DNA of 64,000 nt from Nostoc sp. MS1 (lineage in GTDB: Bacteria; Cyanobacteriota; Cyanobacteriia; Cyanobacteriales; Nostocaceae), in assembly GCF_019976755.1 (NCBI RefSeq), contig NZ_AP023441.1, positions 5,081,501 to 5,145,500 of the forward strand, in the 5' to 3' direction. Numbering within the stretch: the first letter of the stretch is position 1; every line of letters starts with the position of its first letter. Below the pieces are notes generated by a model. The model worked only from the letters and a program-made list of their open reading frames with translations, was not told the DNA's origin and ran no database searches. A program made the position numbers and the translations under genes. Below, in pieces: positions 35,822 through 43,762 of this stretch.

Positions 35822-36256
35822 TTAATTTTTCACCAGTTGTTCTGATGATTCTTGTTTGCCTGTCGAGCCTTGAGTACTTAACTGGATGAGTTCAATTTTG
35901 TATCCGTCTGGATCTTCGACAAAAGCAATTACTGTTGAGCCATGCTTCATCGGCCCTGGTTCTCTTGTTACTTTACCGCCCTGATTTCTAATAGACTCAC
36001 AGGTAGCGTAGATGTCATCTACACCAAGAGCAATATGACCGTAAGCATTACCTAATTCGTACTTGTCCACTCCCCAATTGTAGGTTAGTTCTATAACTGA
36101 ATGATCGCTTTCATCGCCGTAGCCAACAAAAGCTAGGGTAAATTCTCCTCCTGGATAATCTTTTCTCCGTATTAACTTCATTCCCAGGACATCACAGTAA
36201 AATTTTAATGACTCGTCCAGGTTTCCCACCCGTAGCATTGTATGTAGCAAGCGCAT
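35822..36256 (-). CDS. gloA: Lactoylglutathione lyase (glyoxalase I)
   Basis: A 144-residue metalloenzyme that converts the methylglyoxal-glutathione hemithioacetal to lactoylglutathione. All four metal ligands of the nickel-type bacterial enzyme are at their standard positions: His5 (MRLLH), Glu56 (IELTYN), His74 (YGHIALGV) and Glu122 (YKIEL). The start at 36256 is chosen because the frame extension to 36448 is translated heptamer repeat (SCLLPPTSCLL) and the family begins exactly at MRLLHTMLRV. It is divergent from enolase, across a repeat-filled gap; methylglyoxal is a by-product of lower glycolysis, so the pairing is sensible but may be chance. Confidence 0.95.
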   Translation of the reverse strand: MRLLHTMLRVGNLDESLKFYCDVLGMKLIRRKDYPGGEFTLAFVGYGDESDHSVIELTYNWGVDKYELGNAYGHIALGVDDIYATCESIRNQGGKVTREPGPMKHGSTVIAFVEDPDGYKIELIQLSTQGSTGKQESSEQLVKN

Positions 36257-36289
36257 ATTTACCTCTAGTAGTGGTTCTATTCTGCCAAC

Positions 36290-36440
36290 ATTGTACAGAA
36301 GGCAGGAGGTAGGAGGCAGAAGGCAGGAGGCAGGAGGTAGGAGGCAGAAGGCAGAAGGCAGAAGTAAATTACTATCTACCTCCCCCCACTCCCTCATCTC
36401 CCCACTCCCCACTCCCCACTCCCTACTCCTTTCAAGGGCA
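36290..36440. repeat. GGCAGGA/GGCAGAA heptamer array and CCCCACT array
   Basis: About nine tandem copies of RGGCAGR-type heptamers (about 36298-36365) are followed by pyrimidine-rich CCCCACTCCC units (about 36380-36428). They occupy the leader of gloA and make the neighbouring frame appear open. Confidence 0.85.
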
Positions 36441-36487
36441 GTAATCAATTTTACTCATTTCTCTACTCTCCCCAAAACACCAAAAAA

Positions 36488-36545
36488 CAACTATTGACTA
36501 ATGACTATTGACTAATGACTAATAACTAATGACTATTGACTTTGG
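36488..36545. repeat. ACTATTG/ACTAATG heptamer array upstream of eno
   Basis: Seven or eight copies of TGACTAT/TGACTAA lie end to end, about 110 bases ahead of the enolase start. This is the same STRR family as at 187-289. Confidence 0.85.
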
Positions 36546-36653
36546 AAATCTTCATTTAATCTGAGCCGATAGGTCGCCTCAGCGCCTATGCTAACGATGG
36601 GATTGAGCGATGCCACTGTGTGCGATCAAAGGTAAGAAGGAGACAATAGATCA

Positions 36654-37943
36654 ATGAATAATATTCTCGATACCGCCATTGAGGCGATTGTAGCCCGTGA
36701 AATTCTCGACTCACGCGGTAGACCAACAATAGAAGCGGAAGTACACTTATTAAGCGGCGCTGTAGGATTGGCACAGGTTCCTAGTGGCGCTTCGACAGGA
36801 ACCTTTGAAGCTCACGAACTCAGAGACAAGGATAAAAGCCGTTACGGTGGCAAAGGGGTATTAAAGGCGGTACACAACGTTAATGAGATACTAGCCCCCA
36901 AATTAATTGATTTGGATGCCCTCAATCAAGAACTCATTGACCGGACTATGATTGCCCTTGATGGTTCTGGTAACAAATCTAACTTAGGTGCAAATGCAAT
37001 TTTAGCAGTTTCTTTAGCAGCCGCCAGAGCCAGTGCTGACTCTTTGGGCATTCCCCTATATCGTTATTTGGGTGGGCCTTTGGCGAATTTGTTGCCTGTA
37101 CCTTTAATGAACGTGATTAATGGTGGGGCGCACGCCGCTAATAATGTGGATTTCCAAGAGTTCATGATTGTCCCCATTGGTGCATCTTCTTTCCGTGAAG
37201 CTTTGCGCTGGGGTGCGGAAGTATTTGCTACCCTCAGTGAAGTGCTACATGACAAGGGTTTGCTGACTGGTGTAGGTGATGAAGGTGGTTTTGCTCCCAA
37301 CCTAGAATCTAATCAGGTAGCCTTGGAATTGCTAGTGGCGGCGATTGAGAAAGCAGGCTACAAGCCAGGGGAACAAGTAGCCTTAGCGCTGGACGTTGCG
37401 GCTAGTGAGTTTTACAAGGAAGGGCAGTATGTCTACGATGGTAAACCTCATGCGCCAACAGAATTTATCGATTATTTAGCGCAGTTAGTGAGCCAATACC
37501 CGATTGCCTCAATCGAAGATGGTTTACATGAAGAAGATTGGCAGCATTGGCAATTACTCACCCAAAAGATTGGTTCTCAGGTGCAGTTGGTTGGTGATGA
37601 TTTGTTTGTAACAAACGCTACCCGCTTGCAAAGAGGCATCCAAGAAAAAGCAGGTAACGCCATTCTAATTAAACTCAACCAAATCGGCTCTTTGACGGAA
37701 ACTTTAGAAACCATTGATTTAGCAACTCGCAACGGTTTCCGCTCAGTAATTAGCCATCGTTCCGGTGAAACAGAAGATACCACCATTGCTGATTTAGCCG
37801 TCGCAACCCGCGCTGGACAAATCAAAACCGGTTCCTTATGTCGTAGCGAACGTGTAGCAAAATACAACCGCCTACTACGGATTGAGGATGAATTAGGCGA
37901 TCGCGCCATCTATGCTGGGGCTGTAGGTTTAGGGCCAAAATAA
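36654..37943 (+). CDS. eno: Enolase (phosphopyruvate hydratase)
   Basis: A 429-residue glycolytic enzyme that interconverts 2-phosphoglycerate and phosphoenolpyruvate. Family motifs: AREILDSRGRPTIEAEV (start), VPSGASTGTFEAHELRD (mobile loop), GVGDEGGFAPNL (catalytic Glu), SIEDGLHEEDW and GDDLFVTN (metal ligands), KLNQIGSLTETLE (catalytic Lys) and ISHRSGETEDT (the C-terminal signature). It is complete and of standard length. The ATG at 36654 is preceded by AAGGAG. It is convergent with the argC-like gene. Confidence 0.97.
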   Translation: MNNILDTAIEAIVAREILDSRGRPTIEAEVHLLSGAVGLAQVPSGASTGTFEAHELRDKDKSRYGGKGVLKAVHNVNEILAPKLIDLDALNQELIDRTMIALDGSGNKSNLGANAILAVSLAAARASADSLGIPLYRYLGGPLANLLPVPLMNVINGGAHAANNVDFQEFMIVPIGASSFREALRWGAEVFATLSEVLHDKGLLTGVGDEGGFAPNLESNQVALELLVAAIEKAGYKPGEQVALALDVAASEFYKEGQYVYDGKPHAPTEFIDYLAQLVSQYPIASIEDGLHEEDWQHWQLLTQKIGSQVQLVGDDLFVTNATRLQRGIQEKAGNAILIKLNQIGSLTETLETIDLATRNGFRSVISHRSGETEDTTIADLAVATRAGQIKTGSLCRSERVAKYNRLLRIEDELGDRAIYAGAVGLGPK

Positions 37944-37950
37944 GCACAGG

Positions 37951-37980
37951 AATAGGTAGTAGTTTTTCCTATTACCTATT
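37951..37980. terminator. Possible bidirectional terminator between eno and argC-like gene
   Basis: An 8-bp stem, AATAGGTA (37951-37958) with TACCTATT (37973-37980), lies in the 43 bases between two convergent stops. The loop contains TTTTT. No long T-tract follows, so termination efficiency is doubtful. Confidence 0.4.
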
Positions 37981-37986
37981 ACCCAA

Positions 37987-39045
37987 CTAGGGATAAAACC
38001 CCAAATTAGGTAGTCCCAATGTTTCATCCCATCCCATCATGATGTTGAGGCACTGAATTGCTTGACCCGCTTGGCCTTTGATGAGGTTATCAATTGCTGA
38101 CATAGCAACTACCCGGCCAGTACGCGGGTCAACATCTACACCGAGATAACAAAGATTGCTACCAGTCGCCCATTTTGTTTGCGGATAAATGCCGTTTTGA
38201 CACACTTTGACCCAAGGGGAATTACGGTAAAATGCTGTAAAAATAGTAGTTAAATCATCACCGACTAAACCAGGATCGCGGAGGGTGGCGTATACAGTGG
38301 CTAAGGTTCCCCGGACGATAGGGACGAGGTGTGGCGTAAATAAAACTGTAACTTCGTGACCTGCTAAATCACTACAAATTTGCTCGATTTCTGGAGTTTG
38401 GCGGTGACGTACCACACTATAAGGAGCCAGAGAATTGTCTGCTTCTGCTAATAATAAATAAGTTTTAGCATCTCTACCACCACCGGAAGCGCCGGATTTA
38501 GCGTCAACAATAGCGGTTTCTGGGGCGATTAACCCTTGCTTTAACAGGGGGAATAATGCCAAAAGGCTGGCTGTAGCGTAACCACCAGGACATCCGATTA
38601 ATTGGGCTTCAGAAATTTGTTCACGGTATATTTCAGGTAATCCATATACGGCAGTGGCGGCTGTGGTGCGATCGCGCCTTTCCAAACCATACCATGAGGT
38701 GTAAGTGAGCAAATTACGGAATCGATAATCTGCACTCAAATCTATTACCTTACACCCCCTTTCCAACAAAGTTGGGGCGATTTGACAAGCCAAACCATTA
38801 TCTAGCGCCAAAAATACCACTTCGCAGCGACGCGCAATAACTTCTGGGTCTATTTCCTCAATTGATAATTTAACTGCATGAGCTAAGTGAGGGTAGAGAG
38901 ACGCAAAAGATTTACCAATACCACTGTCTCCACCTAAGTAAACTAGTTCGACATTTGGATGATCCATCAGCAATCGCACTAATTGCACTCCACCATAGCC
39001 TGACGCGCCAACAATCCCAACGGGTACGCGCCGAAAATTGCCCAT
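37987..39045 (-). CDS. argC: N-acetyl-gamma-glutamyl-phosphate reductase-like protein (ArgC paralogue with altered active site)
   Basis: A 352-residue protein of the ArgC family, which makes N-acetylglutamate semialdehyde in arginine synthesis. Rossmann motif GASGYGGVQLVRLL (about 13-26), VIDLSADYRFRN, the substrate loop DAKSGASGGGR and the conserved histidine in FTPHLVPIVRG are present. The catalytic segment, N-P-G-C-Y-P-T in the family, reads C-P-G-G-Y-A-T, so the nucleophilic cysteine position holds glycine and a cysteine sits three residues earlier. LALPHG is replaced by LALDNG. This looks like a divergent second ArgC; its activity is in doubt. Codon-level reading of the segment (TGT CCT GGT GGT TAC GCT ACA, about 38575-38595) shows no frameshift. 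Confidence 0.82.
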   Translation of the reverse strand: MGNFRRVPVGIVGASGYGGVQLVRLLMDHPNVELVYLGGDSGIGKSFASLYPHLAHAVKLSIEEIDPEVIARRCEVVFLALDNGLACQIAPTLLERGCKVIDLSADYRFRNLLTYTSWYGLERRDRTTAATAVYGLPEIYREQISEAQLIGCPGGYATASLLALFPLLKQGLIAPETAIVDAKSGASGGGRDAKTYLLLAEADNSLAPYSVVRHRQTPEIEQICSDLAGHEVTVLFTPHLVPIVRGTLATVYATLRDPGLVGDDLTTIFTAFYRNSPWVKVCQNGIYPQTKWATGSNLCYLGVDVDPRTGRVVAMSAIDNLIKGQAGQAIQCLNIMMGWDETLGLPNLGFYP

Positions 39046-39371
39046 GTTCTCAAATCCTTATCCGTATTTGGTTAGTTTGTGAGTTAATTGACAGTTGACA
39101 ATTGACAGTTATCAGTTATCAGTTATCAGGTTACTTATACTGTTCACTGTCCACTGTCTACTATTCCCAATCAAAACATTGCTAGTCTATATCTTCGCCG
39201 TATAAACGAGCTACAATCTAAAATAAGAAATTGTTAAAAAAATTTACTATTGCTCACTCAAATCCTCTGTGTCACAAATTAAAAATACACAGCAGTCCTC
39301 CACTACTCCCTTAAACGGGAGAAACCAGGCACGGGTGTTCTTAAGTATCTGCCTATTAAAAAGAAAAGTGT
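39046..39371. other. 326-base region upstream of ribBA with STRR repeats
   Basis: TTGACAG/TTATCAG/CACTGTC heptamers occupy about 39085-39165. The remaining 200 bases form the ribBA leader, with a small CTCCCTTAAACGGGAG hairpin at about 39306-39321. It lacks the recognisable FMN-riboswitch core. Confidence 0.55.
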
Positions 39372-41039
39372 ATGTTTGATTCCATTGATGCTGCCTTATC
39401 AGACCTAAAAGCGGGTCGTGCCATTGTAGTGGTAGATGACGAAAACCGAGAAAATGAAGGCGATTTGATTTGTGCTGCCCAATTTGCCACGCCTGACATG
39501 ATCAATTTTATGGCGGTGGAGGCAAGAGGGTTGATTTGTCTGGCGATGACGGGCGATCGCCTAGATGAACTCGATTTACCATTGATGGTAACTAATATCA
39601 CTGATCCTAACCAGACGGCTTTTACTGTCAGTATTGATGCTGGCCCTCATTTGGGTGTGTCTACAGGCATCTCCGCCGACGATAGGGCGCGGACAATTCA
39701 GGTAACACTTAACCCAGCCACAAAACCTTCAGATTTGCGTCGTCCTGGTCATATTTTCCCTTTACGTGCTAGAGCTGGTGGCGTACTCAAACGGGCTGGA
39801 CATACTGAAGCGGCTGTTGATTTATCACGCTTGGCGGGATTGTATCCGGCTGGGGTGATTTGCGAAATTCAAAACCCCGACGGTTCAATGGCGCGATTAC
39901 AGCAGTTAATTGATTATGCCAAGCACCACAGTTTAAAAATTATTAGTATTGCCGATTTAATTAGTTATCGCCTGCAACACGATCGCCTAGTGTATCGTGA
40001 GGTAGTTACCAAACTACCCAGTCAATTCGGTCAATTTGATATCTACGCCTATCGACACACTTTAGACAATACAGAACATGTCGCCATTGTCAAGGGTAAA
40101 CCAGAAAACTTCCACAATGAACCTGTGATGGTGCGGATGCACTCGGAATGTTTAACGGGTGATGCTTTAGGTTCTATGCGCTGTGATTGTCGGATGCAGT
40201 TAGAAGCTGCATTAAAAATGATTGAGTCGGCTGGTCAAGGCGTGGTAGTTTACCTCCGGCAAGAAGGACGAGGGATTGGGTTAATTAATAAACTCAAAGC
40301 CTACTCCCTACAAGATATGGGGTTAGATACAGTCGAAGCAAATGAACGCTTGGGCTTCCCTGCTGATTTGCGAGATTATGGCATGGGAGCGCAAATGTTG
40401 ATGGATTTGGGTGTAAAGAAAATTCGCCTGATTACTAATAATCCCCGAAAAATTGCTGGTGTCAAAGGTTACGGCTTGGAAGTGGTTGACCGCGTGCCAT
40501 TATTAATTGAAGCCAACGATTATAATTCTTACTACTTAGCTACCAAGGCGAAGAAACTAGGTCATATGCTGTTGCAGACTTACCTAGTAACTGTAGCCAT
40601 TCACTGGCAAGATGACCCGCAACAGGTGACAAAACGCTATGAAAGGTTAGAGAAACTGCGGCATTTAGTCAGAAGCCATGATTTATTATTGCAAGAAGAA
40701 GCTCGACCTTTAGCGATCGCACTTTTCGACAAACCAGCCTTAACAGTACACTTAGGCTTTGACCAAGCAAAAGTTGCCAGTTGTGATTGGTATCGTGAAA
40801 GCGGTCATCCTTATGTACAAGCAATTCTGCCAATTCTGGATAATCTAGCAAGTTTACCTTACGTCCAGAAATTAGAATTTTTGATTTCTTCAGGTAGTGA
40901 TCCTTTGGCTAATTTGCAAGTGCAGTTAGATAGACAGACAATTGCACCTAATGAATTACCTTCATCAGTAGGGAATGATTTGGAGACACAAAAGATTTAC
41001 AGTTTTACTAAAGAAGTTGAGGAGCAAATTAACATCTAG
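39372..41039 (+). CDS. ribBA: Bifunctional DHBP synthase / GTP cyclohydrolase II with C-terminal extension
   Basis: A 555-residue enzyme catalysing two entry steps of riboflavin synthesis. The RibB domain (about 1-200) has DDENRENEGDLI and RPGHIFPLRA. The RibA domain (about 205-400) has the zinc site SECLTGDALGSMRCDCRMQL, the catalytic YLRQEGRGIGL and the GTP-binding TNNPRKIAGVKGYGLEVVDR. About 150 further residues (LVTVAIHWQDDPQQ to the end) have no motif I know and are absent from the usual 400-residue bacterial enzyme; similar extended forms occur in cyanobacteria. ATG at 39372. It is monocistronic, convergent with the hicB-like genes. Confidence 0.95.
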   Translation: MFDSIDAALSDLKAGRAIVVVDDENRENEGDLICAAQFATPDMINFMAVEARGLICLAMTGDRLDELDLPLMVTNITDPNQTAFTVSIDAGPHLGVSTGISADDRARTIQVTLNPATKPSDLRRPGHIFPLRARAGGVLKRAGHTEAAVDLSRLAGLYPAGVICEIQNPDGSMARLQQLIDYAKHHSLKIISIADLISYRLQHDRLVYREVVTKLPSQFGQFDIYAYRHTLDNTEHVAIVKGKPENFHNEPVMVRMHSECLTGDALGSMRCDCRMQLEAALKMIESAGQGVVVYLRQEGRGIGLINKLKAYSLQDMGLDTVEANERLGFPADLRDYGMGAQMLMDLGVKKIRLITNNPRKIAGVKGYGLEVVDRVPLLIEANDYNSYYLATKAKKLGHMLLQTYLVTVAIHWQDDPQQVTKRYERLEKLRHLVRSHDLLLQEEARPLAIALFDKPALTVHLGFDQAKVASCDWYRESGHPYVQAILPILDNLASLPYVQKLEFLISSGSDPLANLQVQLDRQTIAPNELPSSVGNDLETQKIYSFTKEVEEQINI

Positions 41040-41089
41040 TTTCCAAAAGAGGCGTTAAGATTATCTCGCCTCTAACAGTTTCTCAACTG

Positions 41090-41266
41090 TTAAATTAATA
41101 TCGTTACTTCTTCATCTTCCAGAAGCATTTCAATTACTTCGCGGAGGTTTTGTAGTAACTCATCTAAAGTTTCTCCCTGAGAATGCGCTCCCGCAAATCC
41201 AGGGATGTAGCCTAAATAGAGTTTTGTATCTAAATCTTTCTCAATGATAGCGGTGAAGGTTTTCAT
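41090..41266 (-). CDS. HicB-like antitoxin-type protein, orphan copy 1
   Basis: A 58-residue protein, MKTFTAIIEKDLDTKLYLGY at the start, then IPGFAGAHSQGETLDELLQN and a Glu-rich end. The I-P-x(2)-x-G-x-GET-x-E-E-L-L-x-N pattern is the partial RNase H fold of HicB antitoxins. The usual C-terminal DNA-binding ribbon-helix-helix is missing and no hicA toxin frame is next to it, so it is an orphan; a regulatory role is possible but unproven. It lies 38 bases after the second copy on the same strand. Confidence 0.75.
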   Translation of the reverse strand: MKTFTAIIEKDLDTKLYLGYIPGFAGAHSQGETLDELLQNLREVIEMLLEDEEVTILI

Positions 41267-41304
41267 CGAAGTTTACTAGAGGCTTTTATTATTAAATCAT
41301 AGCT

Positions 41305-41484
41305 TCACAATGAACTTTTTAACTGGCGATCGCTTGCAGCTTCGAGCCAACCTTCGATAGCATCCTTCAAATTAGCCAAAACTTCCTCTATTGTCTCACC
41401 TTCAGTAATACAACCAGGAAGCGCCGGAACCTCTGCCCAATAGCCACCTTCCTCTCCTGGATGAATGATTGCTTTAATTTTCAT
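41305..41484 (-). CDS. HicB-like antitoxin-type protein, orphan copy 2
   Basis: A 59-residue protein. Its core EEGGYWAEVPALPGCITEGE and TIEEVLANLKDAIEGWLEA are the classic HicB signature (D/E-x-G-x-Y-x-A-x-V-P-x-L-P-G-C-x-(T/S)-x-G-E-T). There is no ribbon-helix-helix tail and no HicA toxin beside it. It and the copy at 41090-41266 share fold and orientation and probably arose by duplication or joint acquisition. The stop is TGA at 41305-41307. Confidence 0.82.
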   Translation of the reverse strand: MKIKAIIHPGEEGGYWAEVPALPGCITEGETIEEVLANLKDAIEGWLEAASDRQLKSSL

Positions 41485-41614
41485 ACACCTGTTGAGTTAG
41501 ATTTTGAGAAAGGCTAATAAGAAGATATGACTACTCTCAAATTTGCTGTATTTCTAAGCCAAGCTGATATCTTAATGCTTTAAAAAAATCTTAACACTTT
41601 TTAACAATTTATCA

Positions 41615-41929
41615 TCATTTAGTTAATTTAGGTTCGTATTTTTCTTTCCACCGTCTTTTGGCTTTACTATCCATTCTCATATTTATGTTAATAATGGATG
41701 TACAGACCGCAATTAGTATTCTACTATTCGTTATGAGAGAAATGTTTTCCCTAGTACAGATACTAAAAATATTGCAAACTACAATAGCAACAAGTATATC
41801 TAATATTATTTGATGTATAGTATTCCAAATAAAATACCAAGAAGCGACTACTTTGATTTTACCGAAGAAATCACATTTTTCAACTATCTTTTTTTTATTA
41901 GGTATTTCTTCAAAAATAGAATTTTGCAT
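41615..41929 (-). CDS. Possible small membrane protein
   Basis: A 104-residue frame, unrecognised. It has a basic, charged start (KKKIVEKCDFFGKIK), two hydrophobic stretches (SWYFIWNTIHQIILDILVAI at about 30-49, with VVCNIFSI after it; and ILIAVCTSIININ) and a basic tail. The pattern would fit a two-helix membrane protein. No clear ribosome binding site is present and the base composition is very AT-rich, so it could be chance. It is divergent from nothing and lies alone in a 530-base gap. Confidence 0.3.
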   Translation of the reverse strand: MQNSIFEEIPNKKKIVEKCDFFGKIKVVASWYFIWNTIHQIILDILVAIVVCNIFSICTRENISLITNSRILIAVCTSIININMRMDSKAKRRWKEKYEPKLTK

Positions 41930-42017
41930 TGTTGTTCACGAATAATTGTATATAGAGGATTTAGTTATGTAAATAGCTTGCTTAAATTCACTATAGGTTA
42001 CCTATTTTAATAACAAA

Positions 42018-42572
42018 TTATTTATCACTAATAAACCTTAAACCTAAAAATAAAGCTGCAACAGTTCCCGCCACTGAAATTTCGCCTTGGGTAATTTTCT
42101 CTAAAATTAACTCTATAGGAATTAATATAACTTCTATTTCTTCTGTAATATCTAAATTTTGCTCTCCCATTTTCACAACATTCTCTGCTAAAAATAAATG
42201 AATCTGATTAGTTTCTTTACTAGGATTATCGTATAAGGTAGCGATTTTTATGAGTTGTTTAGCTGTATAACCAGTTTCTTCTTCTAATTCTCTTAATCCA
42301 GCATCTTCAGGATTTTCTTGTGTTGGGTCAAATCTCCCGGCTGGTAGTTCTATAAAAAATTCTTCTGCACCATGTCTGTATTGACGAACAAAGATAACTT
42401 CTCTATTAGCTGTGATAGGAAAAACTAAAACAATATCAGGTTTAATATAGACGAAATAGTCATCAATTACTGCACCGCTTGGTAATTTAACCTCATCTTG
42501 CCTAACTTGACACCACTGATGATTTAGAACCATTTTTGAGTTGATTATTTGCCATTTTTGTAATTTACTCAT
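42018..42572 (-). CDS. Nudix hydrolase, ADP-ribose pyrophosphatase type
   Basis: A 184-residue hydrolase. The Nudix box is present at about 77-101: ELPAGRFDPTQENPEDAGLR then ELEEETGY. The distance from the first Gly to the first Glu is six residues instead of five. The E-x(7)-R-E-x(2)-E-E metal core is intact. Upstream, EVIFVRQYRHGAEEFFIELP is the E-x(2)-RQYR...ELPAG pattern of ADP-ribose pyrophosphatases (NudF/MutT-type). It probably hydrolyses ADP-ribose or related nucleotide sugars in the cytoplasm. Its start faces the racemase gene 137 bases away, so the two are divergent. Confidence 0.87.
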   Translation of the reverse strand: MSKLQKWQIINSKMVLNHQWCQVRQDEVKLPSGAVIDDYFVYIKPDIVLVFPITANREVIFVRQYRHGAEEFFIELPAGRFDPTQENPEDAGLRELEEETGYTAKQLIKIATLYDNPSKETNQIHLFLAENVVKMGEQNLDITEEIEVILIPIELILEKITQGEISVAGTVAALFLGLRFISDK

Positions 42573-42709
42573 GGATTTATTTATTTACTACCTATAAATT
42601 AAACTTTTATCTATACAGAATTAATGTAAAAAAGTATAACAGATGGGTTAAATAAGCTAGACTTTGTATTTACACTATTTTTGCTCTCGGCAAAGATTGA
42701 GCATTCTTT

Positions 42710-43762
42710 ATGCAGGTAGAAGTTAGTTTATTTACGGTCAATAAAAGATTTCCTTTGACTATTAGTCGCGGTACGACAGCAAAGACAACAAATGTCTGGG
42801 TGAAGATATTACATGATGATATCGAAGGCTGGGGTGAAGCTTCACCTTTTGGTGTGGGTAATTATGGACAGTCCACTGAGACTATCAAAGACTACTTGCA
42901 ACAACTTGTGCCACTATTACAACCATTTAGCCCTTTGCAGAGACAGGAAATCGAGCAATTATTTATTAAACATCAGGTTCCTTCAGGGGTGAGGGCGGCG
43001 TTAGATATAGCAATGCACGACTGGTTGGGTAAGCGTGTAGGTCTACCCCTGTGGCAAATTTGGGGACTTGATCGTCAGACTATAGTCCCAACTTCAGTTA
43101 CTATTGGCATTGATACACCGCAAGCAGCAAGGATACGGACAAGAGATTGGCTAGAATTGACAGATGTTAAGTTGTTGAAAGTGAAGTTAGGCAGTCCTAA
43201 TGGTATAGAAGCAGACAAGGAAATGCTGTTAGCTGTCAAGGATGAAGCACCAGCACAAGAATTTTTTGTTGATGCTAACGGTGGTTGGAGTTTAGCGGAT
43301 GCTGTCCAAATGTGCAATTGGCTGGCTGATTTGGGTATCAAGTATGTGGAACAGCCGTTAGTTAGGGGAGGGGAAGAAGATTTAATTAAATTAAAGGCAC
43401 AATCTCCCCTACCCATATTTGTTGATGAAAGTTGTTTCAATAGTACTGATATTCCCCGTTTAGCTAATTATGCTGATGGCATTAATATTAAATTGATGAA
43501 ATCAGGTGGTTTAACTGAAGCTTTGCGGATGGTAAATACAGCTAAGGCTTGTGGGTTGCAAGTGATGTTTGGCTGTTATTCTGACAGTACATTATCAAAT
43601 ACGGCTGCGGCACAACTAGCGCCACTGGCTGATTATTTAGACTTAGATAGTCACCTCAACTTAAGTGATGATCCCTTTACAGGTGCGTTGCTACAAGAGG
43701 GGCGAGTGTTACCAAATGACTTACCAGGCTTGGGAGTAAAATATAGTGCGTCTGCCACTTAA
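42710..43762 (+). CDS. Enolase-superfamily epimerase/racemase (dipeptide epimerase / DgcA-like)
   Basis: A 350-residue member of the muconate-lactonizing subgroup. The catalytic acid/base pair and metal ligands of L-Ala-D/L-Glu epimerases are all visible: KVKLGSP (Lys-x-Lys, about 156-162), DANGGW (Asp ligand), EQPL (Glu ligand), FVDESCF (Asp ligand) and IKLMKSGG (second catalytic Lys). The family epimerises murein dipeptides; a related enzyme, DgcA, racemises N-acetyl-D-glutamate and is encoded beside DUF1611 (DgcN). The next gene here is exactly such a DUF1611 protein and overlaps this one by 17 bases, so a DgcA-like role is a serious alternative. Confidence 0.88.
   Translation: MQVEVSLFTVNKRFPLTISRGTTAKTTNVWVKILHDDIEGWGEASPFGVGNYGQSTETIKDYLQQLVPLLQPFSPLQRQEIEQLFIKHQVPSGVRAALDIAMHDWLGKRVGLPLWQIWGLDRQTIVPTSVTIGIDTPQAARIRTRDWLELTDVKLLKVKLGSPNGIEADKEMLLAVKDEAPAQEFFVDANGGWSLADAVQMCNWLADLGIKYVEQPLVRGGEEDLIKLKAQSPLPIFVDESCFNSTDIPRLANYADGINIKLMKSGGLTEALRMVNTAKACGLQVMFGCYSDSTLSNTAAAQLAPLADYLDLDSHLNLSDDPFTGALLQEGRVLPNDLPGLGVKYSASAT

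Noticed and set aside
36290..36440. CRISPR array
   Set aside because: Units are 7 bases, directly abutting and without unique spacers; no cas gene is in the window. This holds for all other repeat blocks.
39166..39371. FMN riboswitch upstream of ribBA
   Set aside because: The conserved AGGG-GCAGGGTGAAATTCCC-type core is not there; only a short hairpin is seen.
41040..41614. hicA toxin gene beside the hicB-like genes
   Set aside because: No frame of about 60-80 codons with the HicA dsRBD-like G-SH pattern was found on either strand.
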